A stretch of DNA of 64,000 nucleotides from an uncultured Pseudomonadota bacterium (lineage in GTDB: Bacteria; Myxococcota_A; UBA796; SXON01): assembly GCA_903844155.1 (NCBI GenBank), contig CAIMSU010000113.1:1-64000 (forward strand). The letters are read 5' to 3'. The position numbers and the translations under genes were made by a program. Positions 34,456 to 42,325 of the stretch are shown in pieces; positions within the stretch are counted from its first letter, which is position 1; every line of letters begins with the position of its first letter. The notes beneath the pieces were generated by a model that was not told the DNA's origin, ran no database searches, and saw only the letters and a list, made by a program, of their open reading frames with translations.

Positions 34456-34515
34456 TATCAAAACCGACGACGTCAGTTTTCGTACGTATCAAAAGTGACG
34501 TCGTCGGTTTTGATA
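34456..34515. repeat. REP element family C, inverted pair forming a 60-bp palindrome
   Basis: Two 29-bp units in opposite orientation, 34456-34484 and 34487-34515. The outer arms TATCAAAACCGACGACGTCA and TGACGTCGTCGGTTTTGATA are perfect 20-bp complements. The same unit occurs twice inside gluQ (11113-11180). It starts 2 bases after the methyltransferase-like stop and ends 9 bases before the coaC stop, between two convergent genes. It could act as a two-way transcription terminator, but the copies in gluQ show it is a dispersed element. Confidence 0.88.
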
Positions 34516-34524
34516 CATTGGGGC

Positions 34525-35085
34525 TCAACGCGGGGAGAGGGCCAGGTTTGCGGTGACGGCGGCGAGGATGTCGACGGGGTCAGCGAGACCGCCAACGCCA
34601 ACGTCACCGCACGCGAGACGCTTCTCGGTTGGCGCGATGAGCGTGTAACGGCCGAGGTCTTCGAGCCAGCGCAGGTTCCGGATCACGACCGGGTTCAGCC
34701 ACATCTCCGTGTTCATCGCCGGCGCGAGCACGCAGGCCTTGCCGCGCGGGAGCGCCATGAGCGTGGTCGTCAGCAGGTCGTCCGCAAGGCCGCACGCGAG
34801 TTTTCCAAGGACGTTCGCCGACATCGGCGCCACGACCGCAACGCCCGCCCACTTCGCGAGCAGGATGTGCGCCATCGCGTCCGCGAACGTGTCGAGGTGG
34901 ACATTCCGGCCGGTCAACCCCGCGAATGTTAGGGGACCTACAAACTTCGTCGCGTTCGCGGTCATCACCACCTCGACCTCCCAGCCCGCCTTCACCGCGA
35001 GGGACGTCAATTCACAGGCCTTGTACGCCGCGATCCCGCCCGTCACCCCAAGGAGCAGGCGCGGCGGTGCTGCGTCACTGCTCAT
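34525..35085 (-). CDS. coaC: Phosphopantothenoylcysteine decarboxylase (flavoprotein)
   Basis: A 186-residue HFCD-family flavoprotein that makes 4'-phosphopantetheine in coenzyme A synthesis. N-terminal LLLGVTGGIAAYKACEL (FMN site), MAHILLAKWA with the active-site His, VAPMSANVLGKLACGLADDLL, PAMNTEMW, and the substrate-flap Cys in RLACGDVGVGGLADP are all present. The synthetase half (CoaB), usually fused as CoaBC, is absent and must be encoded elsewhere. The gene overlaps the lipase-like gene upstream by 11 bases, so they are co-transcribed. Confidence 0.88.
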   Translation of the reverse strand: MSSDAAPPRLLLGVTGGIAAYKACELTSLAVKAGWEVEVVMTANATKFVGPLTFAGLTGRNVHLDTFADAMAHILLAKWAGVAVVAPMSANVLGKLACGLADDLLTTTLMALPRGKACVLAPAMNTEMWLNPVVIRNLRWLEDLGRYTLIAPTEKRLACGDVGVGGLADPVDILAAVTANLALSPR

Positions 35086-36931
35086 CGAGCACCGGCTGCC
35101 CGCTGAGCAGGGTCGTGAGGTAGTCCCGGTAGAAATGCTGGGCCGTCGTGTTCTCGTACACAGCGAAGTGGCCGTCGTCGGGGAATTGGGCGACCCCGGA
35201 GGTCACGGTCGTACCGTCCCACGCCGTCGCGTCGTTCTCGACGGGGAAGCCCAGCGGTGAGAGGCCGCGGAGATCCATCGCGACCGGATCGGTCGCCGCA
35301 ACGCCGACGATCGGCATGCGCCCGGCGGCAGCCATCGCCTCCGTCGTCACGGACGGCGTTTCGGTGTCGAGCAGCCCCTCCGTCAGCTCCATCTGCATCG
35401 GCGTTGCGTTGGTTCGCGCGAGCCAATCGCCCTGCTCGGCGTACCAGTAGGGCGAGTAGTTCACCGGGTCCGTCACATCCGCCAGCGTTTGGATGAGCGC
35501 GAGCACGGGGTGGAAGGCGGTGAGCGTTTCACCAGGTTGGAACGCCAGTAGCTCGGTAAGCGTCGCAGCGATGTCGACCGGGTCCTTGCGGAGCAGGAGT
35601 GTCAGGGTCAAGCCGCCGCCCGCGCCCGAAAGCCCGCTGCCGACCAGATCGCCGGAGAAGAACGGCGAGGCGAGCGCGCCGACCAGCCCGCCCTGCGAGT
35701 GCCCGAAGAACGCGACCCGCGACGGATCGAGGTTGAACGTGGCGCCCTGGTAGGTGAAGTGGGGTGCGGCCTGCGTGAGCGCGCGCGCGAGGTAGATCTG
35801 GTCGAGCGCCCCCTGCCGGAACGTCGAGCGGCCCGCCGCCGGATTGTAGAAGTTGAAGCTGTCGAGATCCACGTTGGTGTCGGGCGTTCCGCGGTCGCCC
35901 TGCAGCGGCTGACTCACCCCGAACATCGCGACGCCTTCGTGCGACATCACCAGGCCCTCGTCCGTCGAATTACCAGAGCAGAAGCTGAAATTGTCGCCGC
36001 CAGTCCCGTGGCTGTAGAGCACCAGCGGCCAGCCGCCAGCGGGCTCGGAGCCGCGCGGAATGGTGAGCGAGAACTCCACGCGTTCCCACTGGTAGATCTC
36101 GGGATTGTCGGTGGCGTCAAAGGCAAAACCGCCGGTCCCGACCTCGTGGTACGGCCTGGCGCCCTGCTGCCAGACGGGCAGGAGCACGTGGCCGACATAC
36201 ACCTTGTAGTAGCCATAATCGGCCCAGAACGTCAGCTCCTGGTCGAGTGTGGGGATGTTGAGGGTGTCGTGGATCTCCCGCGCGATGCGCGCGGTCTCGT
36301 GCAGGGGATCCTGGGTCGTGAAGGTGACGGCAAACGATACGATCGAGGGGTCGATGTGCCTGGAAACCAGCGTACTCTCAAGGTTCTGCATCCCCGCGGT
36401 GCTCCAGTCCAGCGGCTGCGGGGCGACGAGCGGGGATTTGAACACGAGCGCGTAGGTGGTCGCCGGCTGCAGCGGGAACCCGAACACGGGGGCAGTGGCG
36501 AGCAGGCGGTCGGGCTGCCAATTCGTCTGGTCCTGCGTCCATTCAAAGTCGATGGGAATCTTCTCGCCCCGATGCGGGCTGCCGATGCTGACGTCCATCA
36601 GGTAGGCGGGGCTGGACGCGAGCAGGGAGTCGGCAGGGGAGGGCAGCAACGACTGGTCGATGTCGTCGTTGAAACGGACGTAGATCGGGCTGTTGCTGCC
36701 AAAACCGTCGACGTCCGAGATGGCGTTGAGGTAGTTGTCGACGATGGGGTAGAGCCCCTGGTGCGGAAACCCGGTCACGTCCGGGTGGCCGTCGACAACG
36801 CGGCTGTCCGAGGGCCAGGGGCTGTCGAAGAAGTCCGGCCCGCTGGTCATCGGCGAGGCGCCCGCAAGCTTCGGCGCGGTGCACGCCAGGACGCCGAGGG
36901 CAGCGAGCGTCGACATCGGCGGGAGAAGCAT
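35075..36931 (-). CDS. Alpha/beta-hydrolase lipoprotein (lipase-like)
   Basis: 618 residues from ATG 36931, preceded by GGGGA. The signal is lipoprotein-type (STLAALGVLACTAP). The N-terminal half (DFFDSPWPSDSRV, YVRFNDDIDQS, ATTYALVFKSPL) resembles the non-catalytic beta domain of large bacterial virulence-type lipases. The hydrolase half has PLVLYSHGTGGDN (oxyanion) and the nucleophile elbow VAFFGHSQGGLVGAL, with a candidate His in FPDDGHFAVYEN near the end. It is likely an outer-membrane esterase or lipase. The upstream extension to 37099 lacks a signal and is rejected. Confidence 0.78.
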   Translation of the reverse strand: MLLPPMSTLAALGVLACTAPKLAGASPMTSGPDFFDSPWPSDSRVVDGHPDVTGFPHQGLYPIVDNYLNAISDVDGFGSNSPIYVRFNDDIDQSLLPSPADSLLASSPAYLMDVSIGSPHRGEKIPIDFEWTQDQTNWQPDRLLATAPVFGFPLQPATTYALVFKSPLVAPQPLDWSTAGMQNLESTLVSRHIDPSIVSFAVTFTTQDPLHETARIAREIHDTLNIPTLDQELTFWADYGYYKVYVGHVLLPVWQQGARPYHEVGTGGFAFDATDNPEIYQWERVEFSLTIPRGSEPAGGWPLVLYSHGTGGDNFSFCSGNSTDEGLVMSHEGVAMFGVSQPLQGDRGTPDTNVDLDSFNFYNPAAGRSTFRQGALDQIYLARALTQAAPHFTYQGATFNLDPSRVAFFGHSQGGLVGALASPFFSGDLVGSGLSGAGGGLTLTLLLRKDPVDIAATLTELLAFQPGETLTAFHPVLALIQTLADVTDPVNYSPYWYAEQGDWLARTNATPMQMELTEGLLDTETPSVTTEAMAAAGRMPIVGVAATDPVAMDLRGLSPLGFPVENDATAWDGTTVTSGVAQFPDDGHFAVYENTTAQHFYRDYLTTLLSGQPVLDEQ

Positions 36932-37163
36932 GCCATCCCCATATCGCGGCCGCCGATCCCAGCGCTCGGCACACCTCGCGCCAGCCTCGGCGTTGAGTTT
37001 TCGGCGTTCCAAGGCCACGTTCGCCGCCAGCCGCCGAGTACGGCAGCCGGCACCGAACGTGCGGGGAACGCCGCGCGGGGGGCCAATCCGACCAGCCATC
37101 GCCGCAATTTCAGGTGGATGCGAACGCTATGTTTGCCGAGCGCACGGATTGGCCCCCGGCAGG

Positions 37164-37193
37164 TTCCCGACAGCACGGGGGATCTGGTATAGA
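37164..37193 (+). promoter_or_regulatory. Possible promoter of aminotransferase-like gene
   Basis: TATAGA (37188-37193) is a fair -10 box. TTCCCG (37164-37169) lies 18 bases upstream as a weak -35. The start codon at 37205 would leave a very short leader. Confidence 0.3.
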
Positions 37194-37204
37194 CTCAACC
37201 GCAC

Positions 37205-38431
37205 ATGGCTCCTGTTCCCCGGCTCTCGCCCCGCTACTACCGGGTTCGACCGTCCACGGCGTCGGAGCTGGCGCGAGAGGGGCGGGCCTACGCGCAGCTC
37301 GGGCGGCAGGTGATCAACCTTCAGGGCGGGCATCTCCCCGGCGAGATGGACCACGGGCTGCGTCAGGTTGGCGCCGACGCGTGGCGCGAGGGCGCGATCG
37401 GGTACACGGAGGGCAACGGGCTGCCGGACCTGCGCGACGCCGTGATCGACTGGCTGGAGCTCCGCGACGTGCGCTCCGCCGAAAATGTGCTGATCGCTGC
37501 GGGCTCCCGGTCGGCGCTCTCCGCCGTCCTCGCAGTCATCACCAGCCCAGGTGACGTCGTGCTGGTCGACGGCGCGGCCTGGGTCGTGTTCCACCCGCTC
37601 GTCAGCGTGGCTGGGGCGACGCCCGTGCCGATCCTGCCAGCGCAGGGCTCCAACGCGGACCCCGGCAGCCGCCACTTCAAGCTCACCGCCGTCGACGTCC
37701 GCACACAGCTCCAGCTCATGCCCAGCGCCCGGGCTGTGCTCATGGCGAACCCCGTCAACCCGACCGCCCAGCTCTACACGGCCGAGGAGATCGTCGCGAT
37801 CATCGAGGTCTGCGCTCAGGCAGGCGCCGTCTGCATCATCGACCGCCTGTACGGCAAGCTCATCTACGACGGCGTGCGCTATCCCTACCTGCCGGCGACG
37901 CCCGCTGTGCGCGACCACTGTGTGTTGATTGACGGCGTCTCCCGAGCATTTCGGGGGTCGGGTGGGCTGCGGGTGGGCTGGGCGTGCGGCCCGTTTGACA
38001 TCATCGAGGCGGCCGGTCGCGTGCAGATGTTTGGGATGGGCCCCGCACACCGCGTTGACCAGCTCGTGGCGCTCGCCGCCATCACCCGCCCCTACGACAT
38101 CGGTCTCATCGAAGAATTACAGGGCTTGCGCGACCTTTTGTTCGATTCCGCGCGCGCCGTTCCCGACCTCGTCGCCTGGCCCGTCGCCGGCACGATGTAC
38201 TGCATGCTCGATGTCCGGAAGTTCCGCGGGCGGACGGACGCGAGCTCATGGGTGGTCGATACTTCGGCGGAGTTCGCCGACTATCTCCTGACCGATGGGG
38301 GCGTGTTGGTTGCGCCGGGAGACATCGTCGGCCAGGAGGGCTTCATCCGGGTGGCGTTCAGCCGGGCGTCGCAAGACGTGACCGCGGGGATGGCGCGGAT
38401 CGCGTTGTCCCTGGGTAGACTGAAGGCCTGA
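37205..38431 (+). CDS. Class I aminotransferase-fold protein lacking the PLP lysine
   Basis: A 408-residue fold-type I aminotransferase relative. EGAIGYTEGNGLPDLRDAV, LIAAGSRSALSAVL, ANPVNPTAQLYT (Asn185), IIDRLYGKLIYDG (Asp213, Tyr216) and the carboxylate Arg in GFIRVAFS match aspartate-aminotransferase-like enzymes. The segment that normally reads SKAF..tGwRvG reads SRAFRGSGGLRVGW. The codon at 37943-37945 is CGA, so the Schiff-base lysine is Arg247. Ordinary transamination would not be expected. It may bind a PLP-like ligand, act as a regulator, or use another chemistry. The next gene starts on its stop (TGATG). Confidence 0.8.
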   Translation: MAPVPRLSPRYYRVRPSTASELAREGRAYAQLGRQVINLQGGHLPGEMDHGLRQVGADAWREGAIGYTEGNGLPDLRDAVIDWLELRDVRSAENVLIAAGSRSALSAVLAVITSPGDVVLVDGAAWVVFHPLVSVAGATPVPILPAQGSNADPGSRHFKLTAVDVRTQLQLMPSARAVLMANPVNPTAQLYTAEEIVAIIEVCAQAGAVCIIDRLYGKLIYDGVRYPYLPATPAVRDHCVLIDGVSRAFRGSGGLRVGWACGPFDIIEAAGRVQMFGMGPAHRVDQLVALAAITRPYDIGLIEELQGLRDLLFDSARAVPDLVAWPVAGTMYCMLDVRKFRGRTDASSWVVDTSAEFADYLLTDGGVLVAPGDIVGQEGFIRVAFSRASQDVTAGMARIALSLGRLKA

Positions 38432-38655
38432 TGCTGATCCTCCTCCTCGCCGGCTGCCCCAGCTTCTCGGAGTTCGGTCGCGTCGACACCGTCGGCTCGT
38501 TCGTCGATACCTCCAGCACCTCCGACAACGACCAGGACGGCTACTCGCCCCGACAGGGCGACTGCGACGACGGGGACGCCAGCATCAACCCCGGCGCCAC
38601 CGAGACCGTCAACGACGGCGTCGACTCGAACTGCGACGGAGAGGACGACACCTGA
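38431..38655 (+). CDS. Small lipoprotein with one MopE-type metal-binding unit
   Basis: A 74-residue protein. MLILLLAGCPSF is a very short lipoprotein signal (Cys9). The rest is a single MopE/thrombospondin-3-like unit: DNDQDGYSPRQGDCDDGDASINPGA, then NDGVDSNCDGEDD, with Asp ligands and a Cys pair. Such units bind calcium or copper in secreted myxobacterial proteins, where they are usually repeated. It overlaps the aminotransferase-like gene (TGATG) and ends next to the convergent purC; the junction is the palindrome CACCTGATCAGGTG. Confidence 0.75.
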   Translation: MLILLLAGCPSFSEFGRVDTVGSFVDTSSTSDNDQDGYSPRQGDCDDGDASINPGATETVNDGVDSNCDGEDDT

Positions 38656-39411
38656 TCAGGTGAGCCTGGCGCCGAAAACCCGCGCGTAGAGCTCCTTGTA
38701 GGTCTCCGACAGGTCCCCGAGGTCACGCCGGAACACGTCCTTGTCGAGCTTCCGGCCCGTGCCGCGCTCCCAGAGGCGCGAGCCGTCGGGGGTGATCTCG
38801 TCGGCGAGCACGACGGAAGTGGCGCCAGAAACGTCCCCGGGGAGACGGCCGAACTCCAGCTTGAAATCGACGAGATCGATGTTCAGCCCACCCCAGAATT
38901 CAAGCAGCACGTCGTTCACACGCAACGCGTACTCGCGCATGGCCTGCATCTCCCAGGCGCGCGCCCAGCCGAGCAGCACTGCTGTCTCCTCGTTGATCTG
39001 CGGGTCGTTCAGGCTGTCCGACTTGTAGAAATGCTCGATCAACGGCGCCTTGAGCCGTGCGCCCTCCGCCAGGCCGAGCTTCTTCGCCAGGCCCCCGGCG
39101 ATGACGTTGCGCACCACCACCTCGACCGGGATGATCGCCACGCGCTTGCAGAGCTGGTCGCGGTCCCCGACCATTCGCTCAAACGCCGTCGGCACGCCGG
39201 CGGACGCCATCTTCTCCATGAAAAAGGCGCTGATTCGCGCGTTGATGACACCCTTCTGGTCGATCTGCGCCTTCTTCACGCCGTTGAACGCGGTCGCGCC
39301 GTCGGTGTAGTGCATCAGGATCCGGCTCGGGTCCTCCGTCGCGTAGACGTCCTTGGCCTTGCCGCTGTAGAGGAGGACGCCGCGCGTCGGGGTGGCTGGG
39401 CTGGTCGACAT
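38656..39411 (-). CDS. purC: Phosphoribosylaminoimidazole-succinocarboxamide synthase
   Basis: SAICAR synthetase of purine biosynthesis, 251 residues. LLYSGKAKDVYATEDP, DGATAFNGVKKAQIDQKGVIN, IPVEVVVRNVIAGGLAKK, DPQINEETA, NIDLVDFKLEFG and VLADEITPDGSRLWE are all diagnostic. ATG 39411 (MSTSPATPTRG) is chosen over an ATG 30 bases upstream. It lies 33 bases after a lipoprotein gene on the same strand; no other purine gene is adjacent. Confidence 0.95.
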   Translation of the reverse strand: MSTSPATPTRGVLLYSGKAKDVYATEDPSRILMHYTDGATAFNGVKKAQIDQKGVINARISAFFMEKMASAGVPTAFERMVGDRDQLCKRVAIIPVEVVVRNVIAGGLAKKLGLAEGARLKAPLIEHFYKSDSLNDPQINEETAVLLGWARAWEMQAMREYALRVNDVLLEFWGGLNIDLVDFKLEFGRLPGDVSGATSVVLADEITPDGSRLWERGTGRKLDKDVFRRDLGDLSETYKELYARVFGARLT

Positions 39412-39444
39412 GGGCTCTCCGGGGGAGGCGGCGGATATCAAGGA

Positions 39445-40524
39445 TCAGGGGGACGGGAGGGTGATGGTCGCGGCGCCGACGTCGTGCGTGCCCTCCGCGG
39501 TTGCCGTCGCCGTGGTTGCGCCCCGCACGCCGATGCGCGTGTAGTCGGCGGCAAAGCTCGCGGCTTCGTCGCCGTACTCGATGAGCGAGCTGTTCGTGAT
39601 CTGCGCGGTCGTCGATCCGGACCATGTGCCTTTCCCGTCGTCTGAGCCCGTCAATTCGACGCCGTAGCTGCGGAGGTAGTCGCCGGTGCTGCTCCCATCC
39701 ACATCCGTGAACATGGCTTGCAAGTCAAACCCGGTGCCGCCGACCACGCCGTTCTTGTTGCCGTGTGCCTGTGCATCGCCGACGATGGAAAAGGGCGTCG
39801 TCATCGGGTCCTGCTGCGTGAATGGCGGGTTCCAGGGATAGTCGACGTTGCCGCTCACGACAGCACCCTGCGCATCGCCCTGGAAGCACACGAAGAGCAC
39901 GTCGGCCGAAACCCCAGTTTGCGCGAACGGAATGGCCGCGTTCATGTCCGCACGATCCTGCGGCGCCCAACGAACCGTCGCCTTCACGTCCACCGAGAGC
40001 ATGCCGCCGGAGAGCCTCGGCCCGCCCAGCGCCCACGCGAAACCGTTGGACGTATACCCGAGCGAAGGGTCGTAATCCGCCGGATAGTCGGCGCTCTGCG
40101 GCACGCCGGTGTCGATGCCGAACCCGTTCAGGTACACGGCCATCTGATCCCCGCACCCATCCGGAGCGGCGGTGGTGAGCGTTGACGTTCCGGAGGCGTC
40201 TGGCCCGATGGTCCAGGTGCCCTGTGCCTCCGCGAAAGCAGCGCCGGGAATGCCGATGTCAGCGTACTCAAGGCGGTAGTGCGGGACGTCGGTCCCCTCG
40301 CTCCCCGTGGTGAAGCTTCCACCGATGAGACCCAATGAGGCCGTGCTGTCCTGGTTCACCTGCACCTGCAGGAGCGAGATGCGGTGCGAGAGGGACTCCC
40401 ACTCGTACTCCCAGCCCTGGAGGACGAGGGCGTGGACGGTCTCGGGCTGGGCGCAACCGGTGAGGATGAGGAGCAGCATCGTGGCCGATACTAACCCGAC
40501 AGGTGCCGTGCCCCGAATTGTCAC
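39445..40524 (-). CDS. Predicted lipoprotein, unknown function
   Basis: A 359-residue protein with a lipoprotein signal (LVSATMLLLILTGCAQ; Cys24 from the GTG at 40524; an ATG at 40479 would make the signal very short). The mature part is a beta-rich, Gly/Thr/Asp-rich secreted domain containing DGCGDQMAVYLNGFGIDTG and two further internal Cys/Gly patches. It has no recognised motif. It is one of several large unrelated lipoproteins in this window. The divergent eight-cysteine gene starts 43 bases away. Confidence 0.7.
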   Translation of the reverse strand: MTIRGTAPVGLVSATMLLLILTGCAQPETVHALVLQGWEYEWESLSHRISLLQVQVNQDSTASLGLIGGSFTTGSEGTDVPHYRLEYADIGIPGAAFAEAQGTWTIGPDASGTSTLTTAAPDGCGDQMAVYLNGFGIDTGVPQSADYPADYDPSLGYTSNGFAWALGGPRLSGGMLSVDVKATVRWAPQDRADMNAAIPFAQTGVSADVLFVCFQGDAQGAVVSGNVDYPWNPPFTQQDPMTTPFSIVGDAQAHGNKNGVVGGTGFDLQAMFTDVDGSSTGDYLRSYGVELTGSDDGKGTWSGSTTAQITNSSLIEYGDEAASFAADYTRIGVRGATTATATAEGTHDVGAATITLPSP

Positions 40525-40567
40525 CCGGCCGGACGTCCGCCGGTCGGCGGGCTAAGAGGCGGCAAGA

Positions 40568-41104
40568 GTGTCCCTCGTGAGTCGTCGTCCCGCCTTCTTC
40601 GCCGCCGTCATCAGCCTCCTTCCGATGTTTATTTTGGCGACGGGGGACCTCGCCTGCAGCAAGAGCGCCGTGCCGTCGGATGCGGTGGCCGCGCCCGCGG
40701 TCGGAAAGCCAGCCGGCGGCGGGGTGCTCTCCACTGCGGACCTGTACGGCGCGTGCAAGGAGCGCGTTGAGGGTGGCCAGACGCCGGGCGAGTGCACCGT
40801 GGACTCTGGTTGTGCGAAGGCGGGTTGTTCGCATGAAGTCTGCGTGCCCGTACATGCCGTCCCCGAGATCCAGACGACGTGCGAGAAGCTCCCCTGCTTC
40901 GCGACCCTCGACACCTGCGGCTGCCATGAAGGCGAATGCACGTGGACGTTGAAGGACGCCGCGATCCCGCTCGCGCCGCTGCCCGCGCCCGCTGGCGCTA
41001 CGACCATTGGCACCCCCACGCCCGCCGCCGCCTCGGCTCCCGCTGCTGCACCTGTCGCCCCGCCGTCGGCGCCTCCGGCCGGAACCGGCGCCGCGCCGAA
41101 GTGA
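40568..41104 (+). CDS. Eight-cysteine-cluster lipoprotein-like secreted protein
   Basis: 178 residues (GTG start) with a signal segment ending LPMFILATGDLACSKS. The central domain has the spaced cysteines of the eight-cysteine-cluster family known from Deltaproteobacteria: ECTVDSGCAKAGCSHEVC, TTCEKLPCF, DTCGCHEGECTW. The tail is Ala/Pro-rich. The function is unknown; the domain probably forms disulfides outside the cytoplasm. Its stop overlaps the GTG start of rsmD, so it is coupled to an rRNA methyltransferase gene, which is an odd pairing. Confidence 0.75.
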   Translation: MSLVSRRPAFFAAVISLLPMFILATGDLACSKSAVPSDAVAAPAVGKPAGGGVLSTADLYGACKERVEGGQTPGECTVDSGCAKAGCSHEVCVPVHAVPEIQTTCEKLPCFATLDTCGCHEGECTWTLKDAAIPLAPLPAPAGATTIGTPTPAAASAPAAAPVAPPSAPPAGTGAAPK

Positions 41105-41649
41105 TCCGGGTCTCCGGCGGAATTCTCGGAGGCCGGGTCCTGCGGTCGCCCGTCCCTCCGGGAGTGCGCCCCACCGCGATCCGCACGCGGGCTGCGCTGT
41201 TTTCGATGCTCGGGCAGGACCTGTCGGGCTGGTCGTTCCTCGACGCATGCGGGGGGACGGGGCTGATGGCGATCGAGGCCGCCTCGCGCGGCGCCGCGCC
41301 CGTCTACGTCGCTGAGCGGGACGCCCTCGCGACGAAAGGCATCGACGCGAACCTCGCGCAGCTCGGGTTGGGAAACGTTCGGGTGCTCCGCGGCGATGTG
41401 CGGCGTTGCGCGCCGGAATCCCTCGGCGTTGACGTTGTCTATCTTGACCCACCCTACGCCGATCCGATCGGACCGTGGATCACGTGGGCGGCAGGCGTCG
41501 CGCGCGCCTACGTCGTGGCGGAGGCGCGGACAGGAACGGCCTGGCCGGAAGCGCCGGAGGGATTTGCGACGGACGGGGTGCGGCGGCACGGTGAGGCGGA
41601 GGTCGCGCTCTACCGCCGGGAGAAGTCGGCGGAGGAGGCGGGGTGTTGA
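41101..41649 (+). CDS. rsmD: 16S rRNA (guanine966-N2)-methyltransferase-like protein
   Basis: A 182-residue RsmD-type methyltransferase. The N-terminus VIRVSGGILGGRVLRSP with GVRPTAIRTRAALFSML is the usual RsmD lead-in (I.GG..rGr.l..p....RPT...vreaLF). SAM motif I is FLDACGGTGLMAIEAASRGA, and the catalytic motif is YLDPPYADP. The start is GTG 41101, overlapping the previous stop. It overlaps coaE by 7 bases, a common rsmD-to-CoA-synthesis neighbourhood. Confidence 0.9.
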   Translation: MIRVSGGILGGRVLRSPVPPGVRPTAIRTRAALFSMLGQDLSGWSFLDACGGTGLMAIEAASRGAAPVYVAERDALATKGIDANLAQLGLGNVRVLRGDVRRCAPESLGVDVVYLDPPYADPIGPWITWAAGVARAYVVAEARTGTAWPEAPEGFATDGVRRHGEAEVALYRREKSAEEAGC

Positions 41650-42242
41650 CGGTCGGCCTGACGGGCGGGATCGCGTGCGGGAAGAGCACGGTCGCCCGGA
41701 TGCTCGGCGCGATGGGGGTGCCCGTGCTTGACCTTGATGTCGTTTCGCGCGAGGTGGTCGCCCCCGGCCAGCCCGCCCTGGACGCGATCGCGGCGCGCTG
41801 GCCGGCGACAGTCGTCGGCTGGGTCCTTGACCGAAAGGCGCTTGGGGCTGTCATCGTCGCTGACCCGGATGCGCGGGCGGCGCTCGAGGCGATCACGCAC
41901 CCGCGCATCTGGGAACGCATGGAGGCCTGGTTTGCGGATCAGGCGGCGGCAGGGGCGACGGCGGTGGTGGTCGAGGCGGCGTTGATGGTCGAGACAGGCA
42001 GCTACCATCGCTACGATCGTCTGCTCGTTGTCGCCTGCGACGGTGCGGTGCAGCGTGCCCGCCTGGCCGCGCGAGAGGGGTACGACGCAGCGACCGTCGA
42101 CCGCTGGCTCGCGGCCCAGATGCCGCTTGAGAGAAAGACTGCCGTCGCCGATGCCGTCATCTGGAACGACGGCGACGAGGTCGCGCTTAGGGCGGCTGTC
42201 GCCGACGCATGGGTCCGCATCACCCTCGGTCCCCAAGCCTGA
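41643..42242 (+). CDS. coaE: Dephospho-CoA kinase
   Basis: The last step of coenzyme A synthesis, 199 residues. The P-loop is GLTGGIACGKSTVARML (residues 5-21), followed by VPVLDLDVVSREVV, ITHPRIWERM, VEAALMVETG and the lid RLAAREGYDAATVDRWLAAQMPLE. The GTG start lies inside the end of rsmD. The standalone coaC at 34525 is the other CoA-pathway gene in the window. Confidence 0.93.
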   Translation: MLTVGLTGGIACGKSTVARMLGAMGVPVLDLDVVSREVVAPGQPALDAIAARWPATVVGWVLDRKALGAVIVADPDARAALEAITHPRIWERMEAWFADQAAAGATAVVVEAALMVETGSYHRYDRLLVVACDGAVQRARLAAREGYDAATVDRWLAAQMPLERKTAVADAVIWNDGDEVALRAAVADAWVRITLGPQA

Positions 42243-42270
42243 AGCCTCCGGCCTGAAGCCTCCAGCCTCA
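42238..42270. repeat. Two-copy 14-bp tandem repeat after coaE
   Basis: CCTGAAGCCTCCGG and CCTGAAGCCTCCAG in direct tandem, followed by a partial CCTCAG. The first copy includes the coaE stop. Probably a simple slippage repeat. Confidence 0.5.
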
Positions 42271-42325
42271 GAATTGTTGCGCCTCCCCGTGGTTTCATGC
42301 TACCACCCGCGCCTTCGGAGGCCCC

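Noticed and set aside
34456-34515. Simple rho-independent terminator between convergent genes
   Set aside because: The hairpin could terminate transcription, but the same units inside gluQ show it is primarily a dispersed repeat.
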